Below, piece after piece: positions 8,953 through 18,244 of a stretch of DNA of 64,000 bases. Each line of letters begins with the position of its first letter. Position 1 is the first letter of the stretch. A program made the translations under genes and the position numbers. Under the pieces are notes generated by a model. The model was given only the letters and a program-made list of their open reading frames with translations. It had not been told where the DNA came from and ran no database searches. This stretch comes from Rhizobium sp. BK418 (GTDB lineage Bacteria; Pseudomonadota; Alphaproteobacteria; Rhizobiales; Rhizobiaceae), in the NCBI RefSeq assembly GCF_004341105.1, contig NZ_SLZK01000001.1, positions 682,001 to 746,000 of the forward strand, written 5' to 3'.

Positions 8953-9852
8953 TCAGCAGGGCGCACGCTTCTTTCGGACGAGTACGCCCTGGCGTTCCCA
9001 GGCGACCAGTACCAAACTTGAGGCAATGATGATGAGCGCACCGACGAAGACATTTATCTCAGGGACTTCCGCCCAAATGGCATAGCCGTAAACGAAGGCC
9101 CAGATGAGCCCACTGTATTCGACGGGTGCGAGCGCCGAGGCCGGCGCGTATCGGAATCCCTCATAGAGAAGGAATTGCCCGAGCGTGGAGACGAGCCCGA
9201 GGCCGATCATCAAGGCCCAGCCGATGACGTCGGGCGTCTTCCAGATCCAGGGGAACGACAAGGTGCAGGCAATCCCGAACAGCAGGCTGGTTGCGAACAT
9301 CTGCGTCAGCGTTGTCTCGCTGCGACTGACAAGCCGGATGAGGATCGTGCTCCAGGCCCAGCAGAAACCAGCGATGAGACACATGACAGCCGGCACGAGA
9401 TTGGGTGAATGCGTGGGGTTGGCAGCGATGGCAACGCCGATGAAGCCGCCGATACAGGCAATCCAGCGCCCCGTTCCGATTGCTTCCTTGAGAACCAGGA
9501 TTGACAGGAACATGACGATGATGGGCGCCGAGAAGTAGAGCGTGGTCAGCTCGGCAAGACCCAGATATCGCGCGGCATTGTAGAATAGCAGCCAGGCGAT
9601 CAGCATCAGCATCGCGCGAAGGACGACCGTGCCTCTATAGGGGCTTTTGAGGATCGAAGGATGGCGCCGGTAATGCACGAGAACGCCGGTGACGACAACG
9701 ATGACCAGGCTGCGCATGAACAGGATTTCAGGAACTTCATAGTCGGCCACGAGCCACTTGACCAAGGCATCCTGCATGGCAAAGCAGGCGTAACCGGCGC
9801 AGGCGAGCGCTATGCCTGCCAGCGGCCGTGATTCGACTTTTTCGGAATTCAT
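8953..9852 (-). CDS. DMT superfamily permease (EamA/RhaT type)
   Basis: Inner-membrane transporter of the drug/metabolite superfamily. About 299 residues with ten predicted hydrophobic helices arranged as two EamA repeats; the first begins GIALACAGYACFAMQDALVKWL and the second around LVPAVMCLIAGFCWAWSTIL. Such proteins export amino acids, riboflavin or other small metabolites, but the substrate is not predictable. The likely start is the ATG at 9852, with GAGG about 8 bases upstream; an in-frame ATG at 9906 would add a basic, non-hydrophobic extension. It converges on the flavoprotein gene and is transcribed away from the GlsB gene. Confidence 0.85.
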   Translation of the reverse strand: MNSEKVESRPLAGIALACAGYACFAMQDALVKWLVADYEVPEILFMRSLVIVVVTGVLVHYRRHPSILKSPYRGTVVLRAMLMLIAWLLFYNAARYLGLAELTTLYFSAPIIVMFLSILVLKEAIGTGRWIACIGGFIGVAIAANPTHSPNLVPAVMCLIAGFCWAWSTILIRLVSRSETTLTQMFATSLLFGIACTLSFPWIWKTPDVIGWALMIGLGLVSTLGQFLLYEGFRYAPASALAPVEYSGLIWAFVYGYAIWAEVPEINVFVGALIIIASSLVLVAWERQGVLVRKKRAPC

Positions 9853-10143
9853 CCAAACCTCGCAGCGCCTGACTTTGCGATGGGGAGTCTCTATCGCGAG
9901 GCTCATCGCAGAACATGTCTTATCTGCGGACCGTCAGTAAAGCTACAGCCATCGATGCGAGGTCATGACGTCCCGCTGTCAGCCATTCCGGCAGGGCTTG
10001 CGCAGTTGAGGCGATAAACTATGGTTAGTCCGGCAAAGGGGAAATCTGATCTTCAAGAGGAGTTTGCCGATGCCCGCCGGCTTTGCCGCGGTGGCGTTTT
10101 CAGGACAGCTTCGTTCCTGACCGCGCTAAGCCGCTGCTAGGGC

Positions 10144-10168
10144 GGAACTTATTTCGATTGTGCGCGTT
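10144..10168 (+). promoter_or_regulatory. Candidate EcfG (general stress sigma factor) promoter for the GlsB gene
   Basis: GGAAC at 10144-10148, a 16-base spacer and CGTT at 10165-10168 match the alphaproteobacterial EcfG/RpoE4 consensus GGAAC-N16/17-CGTT exactly. The start codon of the GlsB/YeaQ gene lies 34 bases downstream, a normal leader length. Inferred from sequence only. Confidence 0.6.
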
Positions 10169-10202
10169 TCATCTCACGTTTTGCCCAGGAGGGGAGATTG
10201 CC

Positions 10203-10457
10203 ATGGAAAGTGCAGGCGTAGGTTGGATTGCAGCCATCATTATCGGCGGCATCGCCGGCTGGCTGGCGGAGAAATTCATGAACAGCAATATGGGCGTGTT
10301 CATGAACATAGTGCTCGGTATCGTGGGCGCGATTGTCGCCAACTGGATTCTTAGTATCCTTCACATCCAGCCACTCAGCGGCTGGCTCGGATACCTGATC
10401 ACGGGCTTTGTCGGCGCATGCATACTGATAGCGCTCGGACGCCTTGTCCGCCGCTGA
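10203..10457 (+). CDS. GlsB/YeaQ/YmgE family stress-response membrane protein
   Basis: Small inner-membrane protein of the transglycosylase-associated (YeaQ/GlsB) family, 84 residues, induced by stress in many bacteria but of unknown biochemical activity. Three hydrophobic segments are visible: GWIAAIIIGGIAGWLAE, FMNIVLGIVGAIVANWIL and LGYLITGFVGACILIAL, with the glycine-rich GIxG motifs typical of the family. The ATG at 10203 sits behind a strong AGGAGGGGAG site; a longer in-frame start at 10083 lacks one and crosses the promoter. An EcfG-like promoter upstream agrees with general stress control. It converges with another stress-type membrane gene (10523-10804), and both share a terminator hairpin. 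Confidence 0.9.
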   Translation: MESAGVGWIAAIIIGGIAGWLAEKFMNSNMGVFMNIVLGIVGAIVANWILSILHIQPLSGWLGYLITGFVGACILIALGRLVRR

Positions 10458-10489
10458 CCTAACACGGAAAGATTGCGGGGAAAGGTTGA

Positions 10490-10519
10490 AAGCCGGATGT
10501 CACGCGTCCGGCTTCTTTT
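10490..10519. terminator. Bidirectional intrinsic terminator
   Basis: AAGCCGGA (10490-10497) pairs with TCCGGCTT (10507-10514) around a 9-base loop and is followed by CTTTTC. On the other strand the stem is followed by TTCAACCTTTCC. It lies between two convergent genes and can serve both. Confidence 0.7.
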
Positions 10520-10522
10520 CAC

Positions 10523-10804
10523 CTAGCGACGGCTGAGGAGGCCGAAGAGATAAGCGATACCCGCGGTAATAGCGACCGCGGTCAGCGGTTCTTCGCGCAC
10601 CCTGTCACGGAAGCGTTCGGTCATGACCGAAGCCTCGTCGGCAACTGCCGTCTTGGCGCCCTGCCCCAGCGCGATCACGCTTTCCGAAAGGCGGGCCAGA
10701 TCTTCGCGAAGCGCGGCAACCTGCGCGGACAGATCGTCGGCGGCAGCTTCAGCCTTGACGCGCGCAGCGGCGGATTCGGCGGAAGCGGGTTTCAGTTCGG
10801 CCAT
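10523..10804 (-). CDS. DUF883 (ElaB/YgaM/YqjD)-like membrane-anchored stress protein
   Basis: A 93-residue protein with a long amphipathic helix (about residues 10-75, rich in Ala, Glu, Arg and Lys, likely coiled-coil) followed by one hydrophobic segment VAITAGIAYLFGLLSRR at the C-terminus. This is the plan of the YqjD/ElaB/YgaM family, tail-anchored inner-membrane proteins that associate with ribosomes in stationary-phase E. coli; ribosome binding here is only inferred. ATG at 10804 follows a GGAGCAG site. A near-perfect EcfG promoter lies 33 bases upstream (10837-10862). Gene order and promoters pair it with the GlsB gene as a stress cassette read from opposite ends. Confidence 0.8.
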   Translation of the reverse strand: MAELKPASAESAAARVKAEAAADDLSAQVAALREDLARLSESVIALGQGAKTAVADEASVMTERFRDRVREEPLTAVAITAGIAYLFGLLSRR

Positions 10805-10836
10805 GGTCTGCTCCTGTTTAGATGGAATGCCGCATC

Positions 10837-10862
10837 AACGAAATGAAGGCTGGAAAGGTTCC
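10837..10862 (-). promoter_or_regulatory. Candidate EcfG promoter for the DUF883-like gene
   Basis: Reading leftwards, GGAAC (10862-10858) is followed by a 17-base spacer and CGTT (10840-10837), an exact match to the EcfG consensus. The start codon follows at 10804. Two exact matches facing two stress-type genes make chance unlikely, but transcription has not been shown. Confidence 0.65.
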
Positions 10863-11021
10863 GCAATCAAGCATCTTTTGTCGCTCAGGGCAGGTTAGCG
10901 AAAGCGCGTGCAAGGCCTATACGCTTTTCGCGCGACAAGCCTTCATTTCCTTGCAGCTTTGTTTTATGGAACGACGAATGTCTGCCCTCTGGGCCAATGA
11001 TAATGTGAGGTTTGCCTTTCC

Positions 11022-12914
11022 ATGTTCCATTTTCTGAGAAGAGCTGCTCAGACCTGGGTTGCCAAGTTGCTCCTGCTCCTGCTCGTCGCCTCCTTCGGTA
11101 TCTGGGGTGTGTCGCGTGAGCTTGTAAACGGCGGCAGCAGCACGACGGTCGTCACCGTCGGCAATCAGCACGTGGACGTCAACGAGTTCCGCCTCGCCTA
11201 TCAGCGTCGGATTGCAGCTTTGAGCCAGCAGTTCGGCATGCGCCTGACGCCCGAACAGGCCCGCGCCTTCGGTGTCGAACAGCAGGTTCTCGCCCAGCTC
11301 GTGGCTGGTGCCTCGCTCGATCAGCTCGCCGATGATATGGGGCTCGGACTTTCCGAAGACCGCCTCGCACGGTTGATCGGTGACGATCCGGCCTTCAAGG
11401 CAATCAACGGCCAGTTCGACCGCCAGCTCTTCACTTCGCGCCTGCGCAATGCCGGCATCCGCGAAGACGATTATATCAAGGAACGCAGCAAGGAGGCCGT
11501 TCGCGGCCAGATCGTCGATGCCGTTGCCAATGGCTTCCAGGCTCCGGCAACGCTCATCGACGCACTCAAGCTCTACGGCAATGAAAGCCGCAGCGTCGAT
11601 TACCTGCTGCTGACCAACGCCAATATCGAGCCGATCAAGGCGCCGGCCGACGACGTGCTCGCCAAGTGGTTTGAAGGTGTCAAACAGCGCTACCGCGCGC
11701 CGGAATACCGCAAGATCGCCTATCTCAAGCTTCAGCCGGACGACATTGCCGATCCCGCGACCGTTACCGACGAGCAGATCAAGGAAGCCTTCGACAAGGC
11801 CAAGGCGACCTACACGACGCCGGAAAGCCGCACGCTGGAACAGCTCACCTTCGCCAGCAAGGACCTAGCCAATGCGGCGGAGACTGCGCTGAAGAGCGGA
11901 ACGAGCTTCGATCAGCTCGTCACCGATCAGGGCAAGACTGCAAGCGACGTGCTTCTCGGTGAATTCACCAAGGATAAAGTTCCGGATCAGGCCGTCGCCG
12001 ATGCCGCTTTCGCAGTGAAGACGGATGGCGGCACGACCGGGGTCATCGACGGCACCTTCGGACCTGTCATCCTGCGCGTGACCAATATCAAGCCGGAAAC
12101 CACCAAGAGCTTCGACGAGGTCAAGGAAGAACTGCGCAAGCAGCTTTCGGTTGCCAATGCCTCGCAGGAAGTCATCAACGTTCATGACCGCATCGAGGAT
12201 ATGCGCGCCGGCGGCACGTCTCTCGAAGAGATTGCCAATCAGCTCAAGCTGAAGGCCGTCGTCATCGACGCCATCGACATGGCGGGCGCGGACAAGGATG
12301 GCAATCCGGTCAAGGATATCCCAGCCCAGCAGCAGCTTCTGCCGGAAGCCTTCAAGACCGATGTCGGCGCCGATGCGGTCGCCATTTCCGTCGGCAATGA
12401 CGGCTATGTCTGGTTTGATGTCCGCGATATCATGCCGGAGCGTGATCGCCCGCTCGCCGAAGTGCGTGACAAGGCCGTGCAGGACTGGACCGCCGAGCAG
12501 CAGAAGGCCGAACTTGCCAAGAAGGCAGACGAGCTGAAGGCCCAGGCGCAAAAGGGCACTTCGCTTGCCGATATCGCCACCCCGCTCGGCATCGCTGTCG
12601 AAAGCAAGAGCGGCATTACCCGCTCCACCGACGACCCTGTTCTCGGCCGCGCAGGCATCAATGCCGCCTTCTCCGGCCCTGTCGATACTGTTGCAACCGC
12701 CGTTGGCGCCGACCCGAGCACACAGATCCTGCTGAAGGTGACCGAGGTCAACGACCAGCCAACGACCGATGCCTTGAACAATCGTGACCAGCAGATCACT
12801 GCCATGGCAAATGCTGCCGGCGACGATATTCTGGATCAGATGGTCAACGTGCTGCAGGCCCAGTATGGCATGCAGGTCAACCAGAAACTCGCCGAGCAGG
12901 CGACCGTCCGCTAG
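11022..12914 (+). CDS. ppiD: PpiD/SurA-type membrane-anchored periplasmic chaperone (peptidylprolyl isomerase)
   Basis: Periplasmic folding factor tethered to the inner membrane near the Sec translocon. Residues 12-35 ([21 protein letters not shown]) form the single membrane anchor, followed by a SurA-like N-terminal chaperone domain (residues about 40-190, with [18 protein letters not shown] and [15 protein letters not shown], both characteristic of PpiD). A parvulin-like domain lies around residues 250-360 ([12 protein letters not shown] to [11 protein letters not shown]). The 630-residue length is normal. Classical parvulin catalytic residues are hard to place, and PpiD proteins often lack isomerase activity. 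First gene of a tight operon with trpD (14-base gap), trpC, moaC and moeA. Confidence 0.9.
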   Translation: MFHFLRRAAQTWVAKLLLLLLVASFGIWGVSRELVNGGSSTTVVTVGNQHVDVNEFRLAYQRRIAALSQQFGMRLTPEQARAFGVEQQVLAQLVAGASLDQLADDMGLGLSEDRLARLIGDDPAFKAINGQFDRQLFTSRLRNAGIREDDYIKERSKEAVRGQIVDAVANGFQAPATLIDALKLYGNESRSVDYLLLTNANIEPIKAPADDVLAKWFEGVKQRYRAPEYRKIAYLKLQPDDIADPATVTDEQIKEAFDKAKATYTTPESRTLEQLTFASKDLANAAETALKSGTSFDQLVTDQGKTASDVLLGEFTKDKVPDQAVADAAFAVKTDGGTTGVIDGTFGPVILRVTNIKPETTKSFDEVKEELRKQLSVANASQEVINVHDRIEDMRAGGTSLEEIANQLKLKAVVIDAIDMAGADKDGNPVKDIPAQQQLLPEAFKTDVGADAVAISVGNDGYVWFDVRDIMPERDRPLAEVRDKAVQDWTAEQQKAELAKKADELKAQAQKGTSLADIATPLGIAVESKSGITRSTDDPVLGRAGINAAFSGPVDTVATAVGADPSTQILLKVTEVNDQPTTDALNNRDQQITAMANAAGDDILDQMVNVLQAQYGMQVNQKLAEQATVR

Positions 12915-12928
12915 GGGGAAGCGACGCC

Positions 12929-13945
12929 ATGACCGATCTGAAGCCGCTTTTGGCCAAGGCAGCAAGCCGTGAGCCGCTGACCCGTGACGAGGCCCGTCAG
13001 GCCTTCGATATCCTGATGTCCGGCCAGGCAACGCCTTCTCAGATCGGCGGTTTCCTGATGGCGCTGCGCGTTCGTGGCGAGACGGTCGACGAGATTGTCG
13101 GCGCCGTCACGACGATGCGCTCCAAGATGCTGCGGGTGGAAGCGCCTGAAGACGCGATCGATATCGTCGGCACCGGCGGCGATGCCAGCGGCACTTACAA
13201 TATTTCGACGCTGGCGGCGCTGATCGTCGCCGGTGCAGGTGTTCCTGTCGCCAAACACGGCAACCGCGCACTGAGTTCGAAATCGGGTGCGGCCGATAGC
13301 CTTGCCGCACTTGGCGTCAATCTCGAAGTCAGCCCGGAAATGATATCCCGCTGCATCGCCGAGGCCGGTGTCGGCTTCATGTTTGCGCAACAGCATCATT
13401 CGGCCATGCGCCACGTCGGCGCCTCGCGCGTCGAGCTCGGCACGCGCACGATCTTCAACCTGCTTGGCCCGCTCTCCAATCCGGCTGGCGTCAAGCGCCA
13501 GCTTCTCGGCGTCTTCGCGCCGCAATGGGTCGTGCCGCTAGCCGAAGTCATGCGTGATCTCGGCTCCGAAAGTGTCTGGGTCGTTCACGGCGACGGCCTC
13601 GATGAAATCACTACGACGGGCAAGACCAGCGTCGCAGCCCTCGAAAACGGCCAGATCCGCACCTTCGAACTGTCGCCCGCCGATTTCGGCGTGGCGCCCT
13701 GCGTGCTTGCCGACATCAAGGGTGGTGACGGCACTGCGAACGCCGCCGCACTTCGTGAGGTGCTTGCCGGCGCAAAGAACGCCTATCGCGATATTGCGCT
13801 CGCCAACGCCGCTGCTTCGCTCGTGATTGCCGGCAAGGCCGAAACGATCCGCGACGGTATGAAGCTCGCAGCCCAATCGCTCGATAGCGGCGCCACGGCA
13901 TCTGCTCTCGACAAACTGATCGCCGTTTCCAACGATATCGACTAG
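12929..13945 (+). CDS. trpD: Anthranilate phosphoribosyltransferase
   Basis: Second step of tryptophan synthesis: joins anthranilate to phosphoribosyl pyrophosphate. Stand-alone enzyme of 338 residues (not fused to TrpG). Diagnostic motifs are the PRPP-binding [17 protein letters not shown] near residues 78-94, [15 protein letters not shown] near 106-120, and the HHSAMRHV plus [10 protein letters not shown] segments that line the anthranilate tunnel. A GGGGGAAG ribosome-binding site precedes ATG 12929. It lies between ppiD and trpC (9-base gap), so it is expressed with them; no attenuator is visible, which fits trpD not being at the operon head. Confidence 0.97.
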   Translation: MTDLKPLLAKAASREPLTRDEARQAFDILMSGQATPSQIGGFLMALRVRGETVDEIVGAVTTMRSKMLRVEAPEDAIDIVGTGGDASGTYNISTLAALIVAGAGVPVAKHGNRALSSKSGAADSLAALGVNLEVSPEMISRCIAEAGVGFMFAQQHHSAMRHVGASRVELGTRTIFNLLGPLSNPAGVKRQLLGVFAPQWVVPLAEVMRDLGSESVWVVHGDGLDEITTTGKTSVAALENGQIRTFELSPADFGVAPCVLADIKGGDGTANAAALREVLAGAKNAYRDIALANAAASLVIAGKAETIRDGMKLAAQSLDSGATASALDKLIAVSNDID

Positions 13946-13954
13946 GATCGCCTC

Positions 13955-14767
13955 ATGACCGATATCCTGAAGAAGATCGAAACCTATAAGCGTAAGGAAA
14001 TCGCCGCCGCCAAGGCGAAGACTTCGCTTGCGGATCTGAAGGCCATGCAGGCCGGTCAGTCTGCGCCGCGCGGCTTTCACAAGGCGCTCGTTGCCAAGCG
14101 CGATGCCGGAGAGATCGGCCTGATTGCCGAGATCAAAAAGGCAAGCCCATCCAAAGGCCTGATCCGTCCGGATTTTGATCCGCCTGCGCTCGCTAGGGCA
14201 TACGAAGCCGGTGGCGCCGCCTGCCTTTCGGTGCTGACTGATGCACCGAGCTTCCAGGGCGCGCCGGAGTTCCTGACGGCAGCCCGCGCTGCTTGCGCCC
14301 TGCCCGCCCTGCGCAAGGATTTCATGTTCGAGACCTATCAGGTCCATGAGGCGCGCGCCTGGGGCGCCGACTGCATTTTGATCATCATGGCCTCGCTCAG
14401 TGATGACGATGCGGAACGCCTGCAGGACGAAGCTTTCTCGCTTGGCATGGACGTGCTGGTGGAGGTCCATGATGCGCCGGAAATGGAACGCGCGCTGAAG
14501 CTGTCGTCGCCGCTCGTCGGCATCAACAACCGCAATCTGCGTACCTTCGAGGTCAGCCTTACTGTGAGCGAGACGCTGGCATCAATGGTTCCGGCAGACC
14601 GGTTGCTGGTCGGCGAAAGTGGCATCTTCACCAACGAAGACTGCAAGCGTCTGCAGGCTGCCGACATCAACACCTTCCTCGTCGGCGAGAGCCTGATGCG
14701 CAAGGACGATGTGACGGCCGCCACCCGCGCGCTGCTCTTCGGCGAAGCCGCCATCGCGGCCGAATGA
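13955..14767 (+). CDS. trpC: Indole-3-glycerol phosphate synthase
   Basis: Fourth step of tryptophan synthesis: ring closure and decarboxylation of carboxyphenylamino-deoxyribulose phosphate. Monofunctional TIM barrel of 270 residues. Signature motifs are [21 protein letters not shown] (catalytic lysine in the first strand), [21 protein letters not shown] (second catalytic lysine), [15 protein letters not shown] and the phosphate-binding [12 protein letters not shown]. No PRAI (trpF) fusion is present. It starts 9 bases after trpD and stops one base before moaC. Confidence 0.97.
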   Translation: MTDILKKIETYKRKEIAAAKAKTSLADLKAMQAGQSAPRGFHKALVAKRDAGEIGLIAEIKKASPSKGLIRPDFDPPALARAYEAGGAACLSVLTDAPSFQGAPEFLTAARAACALPALRKDFMFETYQVHEARAWGADCILIIMASLSDDDAERLQDEAFSLGMDVLVEVHDAPEMERALKLSSPLVGINNRNLRTFEVSLTVSETLASMVPADRLLVGESGIFTNEDCKRLQAADINTFLVGESLMRKDDVTAATRALLFGEAAIAAE

Positions 14768-14768
14768 T

Positions 14769-15266
14769 ATGAGTGGCGATAAGCCAAGCCTCACTCATAT
14801 CGGCGCCTCCGGAGAGGCGCATATGGTCGATGTCGCCGACAAAGCTGAGACCGTTCGCATCGCCACTGCCGAAGGTCACGTGAAAATGGCGGCGGAAACG
14901 CTTGATCTCATTCGGGAAGGCAATGCGAAGAAGGGCGATGTGATCGGCACGGCCCGCCTTGCTGGTATCATGGCCGCCAAACGCACCGCGGATCTCATCC
15001 CGCTCTGCCATCCGTTGATGCTGACGAAGATCACGGTCGAGATCGAGGAAGATGTCGCCCTGCCCGGCCTGCGTGTCACCGCGACCGTCAAGCTCACCGG
15101 AAAGACCGGTGTGGAGATGGAAGCGCTGACTGCCGTTTCCGTCGCATGCCTGACGATCTACGACATGGCCAAGGCAGTCGATAAGGCAATGGAGATCGGT
15201 GGCGTCAGACTGCTCGAAAAATCCGGCGGCAAATCCGGCGATTTCCGTCATCCGGAGGCGAAATGA
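14769..15266 (+). CDS. moaC: Cyclic pyranopterin monophosphate synthase
   Basis: Converts 3',8-cyclo-dihydro-GTP (made by MoaA) to cyclic pyranopterin monophosphate in molybdenum cofactor synthesis; cytosolic hexamer. The 165-residue protein carries [18 protein letters not shown] at the N-terminus, the active-site stretch [13 protein letters not shown] (residues about 67-79) and [20 protein letters not shown], all strongly conserved. The start lies one base after the trpC stop, and the end overlaps moeA by 4 bases (ATGA), so translation is coupled in both directions. No moco riboswitch is visible, as expected inside an operon. Confidence 0.96.
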   Translation: MSGDKPSLTHIGASGEAHMVDVADKAETVRIATAEGHVKMAAETLDLIREGNAKKGDVIGTARLAGIMAAKRTADLIPLCHPLMLTKITVEIEEDVALPGLRVTATVKLTGKTGVEMEALTAVSVACLTIYDMAKAVDKAMEIGGVRLLEKSGGKSGDFRHPEAK

Positions 15267-16486
15267 ATCTTCTTCTGGTTGCTGAGGCCCTGAGCCGATT
15301 GCTGTCTCGTGCAAAGCCCATCACGGCATCCGAAATGTTGCCGCTGGCCGAGGCCGAAGGTCGCGTGCTTGCTGGCGATCTGACGGCAGGCCTTACTCAG
15401 CCGCCCTTCAATTCCTCCGCCATGGACGGTTATGCGCTGCGCCGCCAAGACGCGCCGGAACCGGGTGCCGTGCTGAAAGTCATCGGCGCGTCTTCAGCTG
15501 GCCACGGCTTCGAAGGAACCGTCGGCCGCGGAGAGGCTGTGCGCATCTTCACTGGAGCGCCTGTTCCGTCAGGCGCCGATAGCGTGCTGCTGCAGGAGGA
15601 CGCCGAAAAGATTGAGGGCGGCATCCGAACCAAATTCGCAGTCCGTCAGGGCCAGCATATACGTCCCCGCGGCCAGGATTTTGCCGAAGGCGAAGCCGTG
15701 CTGCCGGCCGGCACCGTACTCGATTTCTCGCGGTTGACGGTTGCTGCCGGCATGAACCGGCCTGATGTGAAGGTACTGCGCCGTCCGCTGATTGCAATCC
15801 TGGCAACCGGCGATGAATTATTGCCGCCGGGAAGCACGCCCGGTCCATCGCAGATCATTGCATCCAACACATTCGGTGTTGCCGCCCTTGCCCGCAAAGC
15901 TGGCGCCGATGTACTCGATCTCGGCATCGTGCCCGACGATAAGGCCAGGATCACCGCGGCGATCGATAAGGCGCGCAGCGCCAACGCCGATGTTATCGTC
16001 ACGCTCGGCGGCGCTTCGGTCGGCGATCATGATCTGGTGCAGGCCACGTTGATTGAAGCGGGCATGGAGCTCGATTTCTGGCGCATCGCCATGCGTCCCG
16101 GCAAGCCGTTGATGGTCGGCAGCTTCGGCGAAATCCATGTGCTCGGCCTTCCTGGCAATCCGGTCTCGAGCCTCGTCTGTTCGCTTCTCTTCCTCGAGCC
16201 GTTGATCCGCAAACTCGCTTCCTTGCCGCCGGTCCAGCGCGAGGCGACGGTGGAAGCCGCCGTCACGCTGCGCGCCAATGACCAGCGTCAGGACTATGTC
16301 CGCGCCAAGCTTTCGAAATCCGCTGCTGGCAACTGGCTTGTCGAACCCTTCGATAAACAGGATTCATCGATGATGAAGATTTTCGCCCGTGCGGATTGCC
16401 TCATCATCCGCCCGCCGCATGCGCCCGAACTGCCGGCAGGGGCGACCTGCCCGGTCATGCTTCTGCGGCCAGACCTTCTCGCCTGA
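15263..16486 (+). CDS. moeA: Molybdopterin molybdenumtransferase
   Basis: Inserts molybdate into adenylylated molybdopterin, the last step of Moco synthesis. The 407-residue protein shows the MoeA domain order: N-terminal segments with [12 protein letters not shown], the beta-barrel [19 protein letters not shown], the molybdopterin-binding MoaB/Mog-like fold with ATGDEL and [11 protein letters not shown] (about residues 245-260), [10 protein letters not shown] and [10 protein letters not shown], and a C-terminal beta-barrel. It overlaps moaC by 4 bases. Its last 32 bases overlap the 3' end of the convergent MFS gene. In several rhizobia lexA follows moeA; here it does not. Confidence 0.96.
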   Translation: MNLLLVAEALSRLLSRAKPITASEMLPLAEAEGRVLAGDLTAGLTQPPFNSSAMDGYALRRQDAPEPGAVLKVIGASSAGHGFEGTVGRGEAVRIFTGAPVPSGADSVLLQEDAEKIEGGIRTKFAVRQGQHIRPRGQDFAEGEAVLPAGTVLDFSRLTVAAGMNRPDVKVLRRPLIAILATGDELLPPGSTPGPSQIIASNTFGVAALARKAGADVLDLGIVPDDKARITAAIDKARSANADVIVTLGGASVGDHDLVQATLIEAGMELDFWRIAMRPGKPLMVGSFGEIHVLGLPGNPVSSLVCSLLFLEPLIRKLASLPPVQREATVEAAVTLRANDQRQDYVRAKLSKSAAGNWLVEPFDKQDSSMMKIFARADCLIIRPPHAPELPAGATCPVMLLRPDLLA

Positions 16487-17696
16487 CGTTTCCCGCGGCC
16501 ACGGCGATCCAAAAGCAGATCTGTGCCAGCACGCTTGCGCCGAGAATGACGGTTGCTGCCGCAAGGCCCGGATCGCCGCCAATGCCTGACAGAGCGCTGC
16601 AGACGGCCCCGATAGCCATCTGCGTCGAGCCGTAGAGCCCGGACGCCGAACCGGTAACCTTCGGATTGACGCTGACGGCGAGCGTCAGTGCATTGGGCGA
16701 GGCCACGCCCGCACCGATCGTATAGATCATGATCGAGGCCATCATCGGCAGCAGCGTCAGATGATCGGTGGCGGCAAAACCGAAGAAGACGAGCGCGGCT
16801 GCGATGCTCACGAGGTTGGAAATCACCATCAGCCGTTTCATCGCAATCCGGCCGATCAGCCGGGTGGCGATCATGCTGCCGATCCAGTAGCCGAAGATAA
16901 GCAGGGCCAGACAGATACCGACTTCCGTCGCCGGCCGGCCCAGCTCGTTGATCACGATGAAGGGCGCAGACGCGGTGAAGGCGTACATCGACGTCGTCGC
17001 GCAACCGCCGCCGATCGAATAGCCAACAAAAGAGCGGGATGCGAGGAGGCCAAGATAGTCACGGCTCAGTGACTTCAGCGAAGTCTCTATGTTGCGTGTG
17101 CCGGTCTCCGGCACCTTGCGCCAAGTCAGCAGCAGGTTGGCGACACCGAGGGCGCACAGCGCCGCAAAGATCGAGCGCCAGCCGAGCGTGGAAGCAAGCG
17201 CCCCGCCGAGGATCGGTGCAAGTCCCGGCCCGACCGTCACCATCAGGTTCATGATGGCAAGCCGTTTGGCCGTTTCATCGGGACTGGAGGTGTCGCGCAC
17301 GATGGCGCGGGCAATCACCAGGCCGGCGCAGCCGCCGAAGGCCTGGAAGAGCCGGGCCACGATAAGCGCATGTACACCGGGCGAGATTAGCGCTGCCACG
17401 CCGGCGATCGTATAGAGCACAAGGCCGCTCATCAGCACCGGCCGCCGTCCGTAACGGTCTGAAAGCGGTCCGTAGATCAGCTGGCCGACGGCGAGGCCGA
17501 AAATGTAGAGGCTGACGGTCAGCTGCATCTCGCCGATCGATGCGCCGAGATCGGTTGCCGCCGCCGGTAGTGCCGGCACGAAGATGTGCATGGCGAGCGT
17601 GCCGCTGAAAGTGATGAGCCCGAGCAGCCAGATCGGTATATGAAGCTTGGTACCGAACCGTCGGGCTTCGGTCATCGGGCCGGGATGCGGATTCAC
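16455..17696 (-). CDS. MFS drug exporter, Bcr/CflA family
   Basis: Twelve-helix inner-membrane antiporter of the DHA1 group; Bcr/CflA members export bicyclomycin, sulfonamides, chloramphenicol or small dipeptides. Motif A in loop 2-3 is clear (GPLSDRYGRRPVLMSG, about residues 77-92), and motif C of antiporters is seen around VGPGLAPILGGAL in helix 5. Length of 413 residues is typical. It starts at a GTG (17696) that overlaps the TGA of marR by 4 bases (GTGA), with an ATG seven codons on as alternative. The marR-MFS pair is a classic regulated efflux unit. Its C-terminal codons overlap moeA antisense by 32 bases. Confidence 0.9.
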   Translation of the reverse strand: MNPHPGPMTEARRFGTKLHIPIWLLGLITFSGTLAMHIFVPALPAAATDLGASIGEMQLTVSLYIFGLAVGQLIYGPLSDRYGRRPVLMSGLVLYTIAGVAALISPGVHALIVARLFQAFGGCAGLVIARAIVRDTSSPDETAKRLAIMNLMVTVGPGLAPILGGALASTLGWRSIFAALCALGVANLLLTWRKVPETGTRNIETSLKSLSRDYLGLLASRSFVGYSIGGGCATTSMYAFTASAPFIVINELGRPATEVGICLALLIFGYWIGSMIATRLIGRIAMKRLMVISNLVSIAAALVFFGFAATDHLTLLPMMASIMIYTIGAGVASPNALTLAVSVNPKVTGSASGLYGSTQMAIGAVCSALSGIGGDPGLAAATVILGASVLAQICFWIAVAAGNVRREGLAAEA

Positions 17697-18145
17697 TGTT
17701 CAGGCTCCTCGAGCTGTCGGGCAAGAACGTCGCTGACGTGGTTGAGCACGCGCCATGTAGTTTCGATGTCCTCGCGCGGGATAAGAGCAAGCGCCTCCTC
17801 GCGGATACCCTGTGCCACGCGCTCGACCTCCTCCACGGTCTTCCTGCCCTCCTCCGTCAGCAGGATCTCCTTTGCGCGCCTATCCTCGCCCTCGCGCCGC
17901 TCGACCAGCCCTGCCTTCTCCAGATTGTCGATCAGGCGTACGACCGAGGAATTGTCGAGCGAGAGCGAGGCTGCCAACTCCTTCTGATGCATCGGTGTTG
18001 GCGAGCGGGCGATGCGCAGCAGCGGCAGCCATGCGGCTTCCGTCAGCCCGAAAGGCTGCAGGCGCAGATTGGCGACGCGGCGCCAGTAGCGCGCGGTCTG
18101 GGAGACAAGGCTCCCGAACGAGGTTGTGATCTTGTCGTCGGTCAT
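17693..18145 (-). CDS. MarR family transcriptional regulator
   Basis: A 150-residue winged-helix regulator, dimeric in the family, that usually represses an adjacent efflux gene until it binds a phenolic or drug ligand. The DNA-binding core spans residues about 50-100: LTEAAWLPLLRI, the recognition helix LSLDNSSVVRLIDNLEKAGLVER, and the wing with the conserved REGEDRRAKEILLT, a MarR signature. Overlaps the MFS gene by 4 bases at its end. A perfect 12-bp palindrome (18171-18182) lies 25 bases upstream of its ATG and is the likely autoregulatory operator. Confidence 0.93.
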   Translation of the reverse strand: MTDDKITTSFGSLVSQTARYWRRVANLRLQPFGLTEAAWLPLLRIARSPTPMHQKELAASLSLDNSSVVRLIDNLEKAGLVERREGEDRRAKEILLTEEGRKTVEEVERVAQGIREEALALIPREDIETTWRVLNHVSDVLARQLEEPEQ

Positions 18146-18170
18146 GGGAACATCGATGGGATAACAATAA

Positions 18171-18182
18171 ATGACATGTCAT
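18171..18182. promoter_or_regulatory. Candidate MarR operator upstream of marR-MFS
   Basis: ATGACATGTCAT is a perfect 12-bp inverted repeat centred 31 bases upstream of the marR start codon, embedded in an AT-rich stretch that should contain the promoter. MarR proteins typically bind such palindromes over their own promoters. Assignment is by position and symmetry only. Confidence 0.55.
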
Positions 18183-18244
18183 CTATTTCAGCGCAAGCCG
18201 AAAAGATAATCGGCAGATAGCCTGAGCAGAGGGATTTGCGTAGC

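Noticed and set aside
10083..10202. Longer start of the GlsB gene
   Set aside because: The extension crosses the EcfG-like promoter, lacks a ribosome-binding site and would add a non-family, non-membrane N-terminus.
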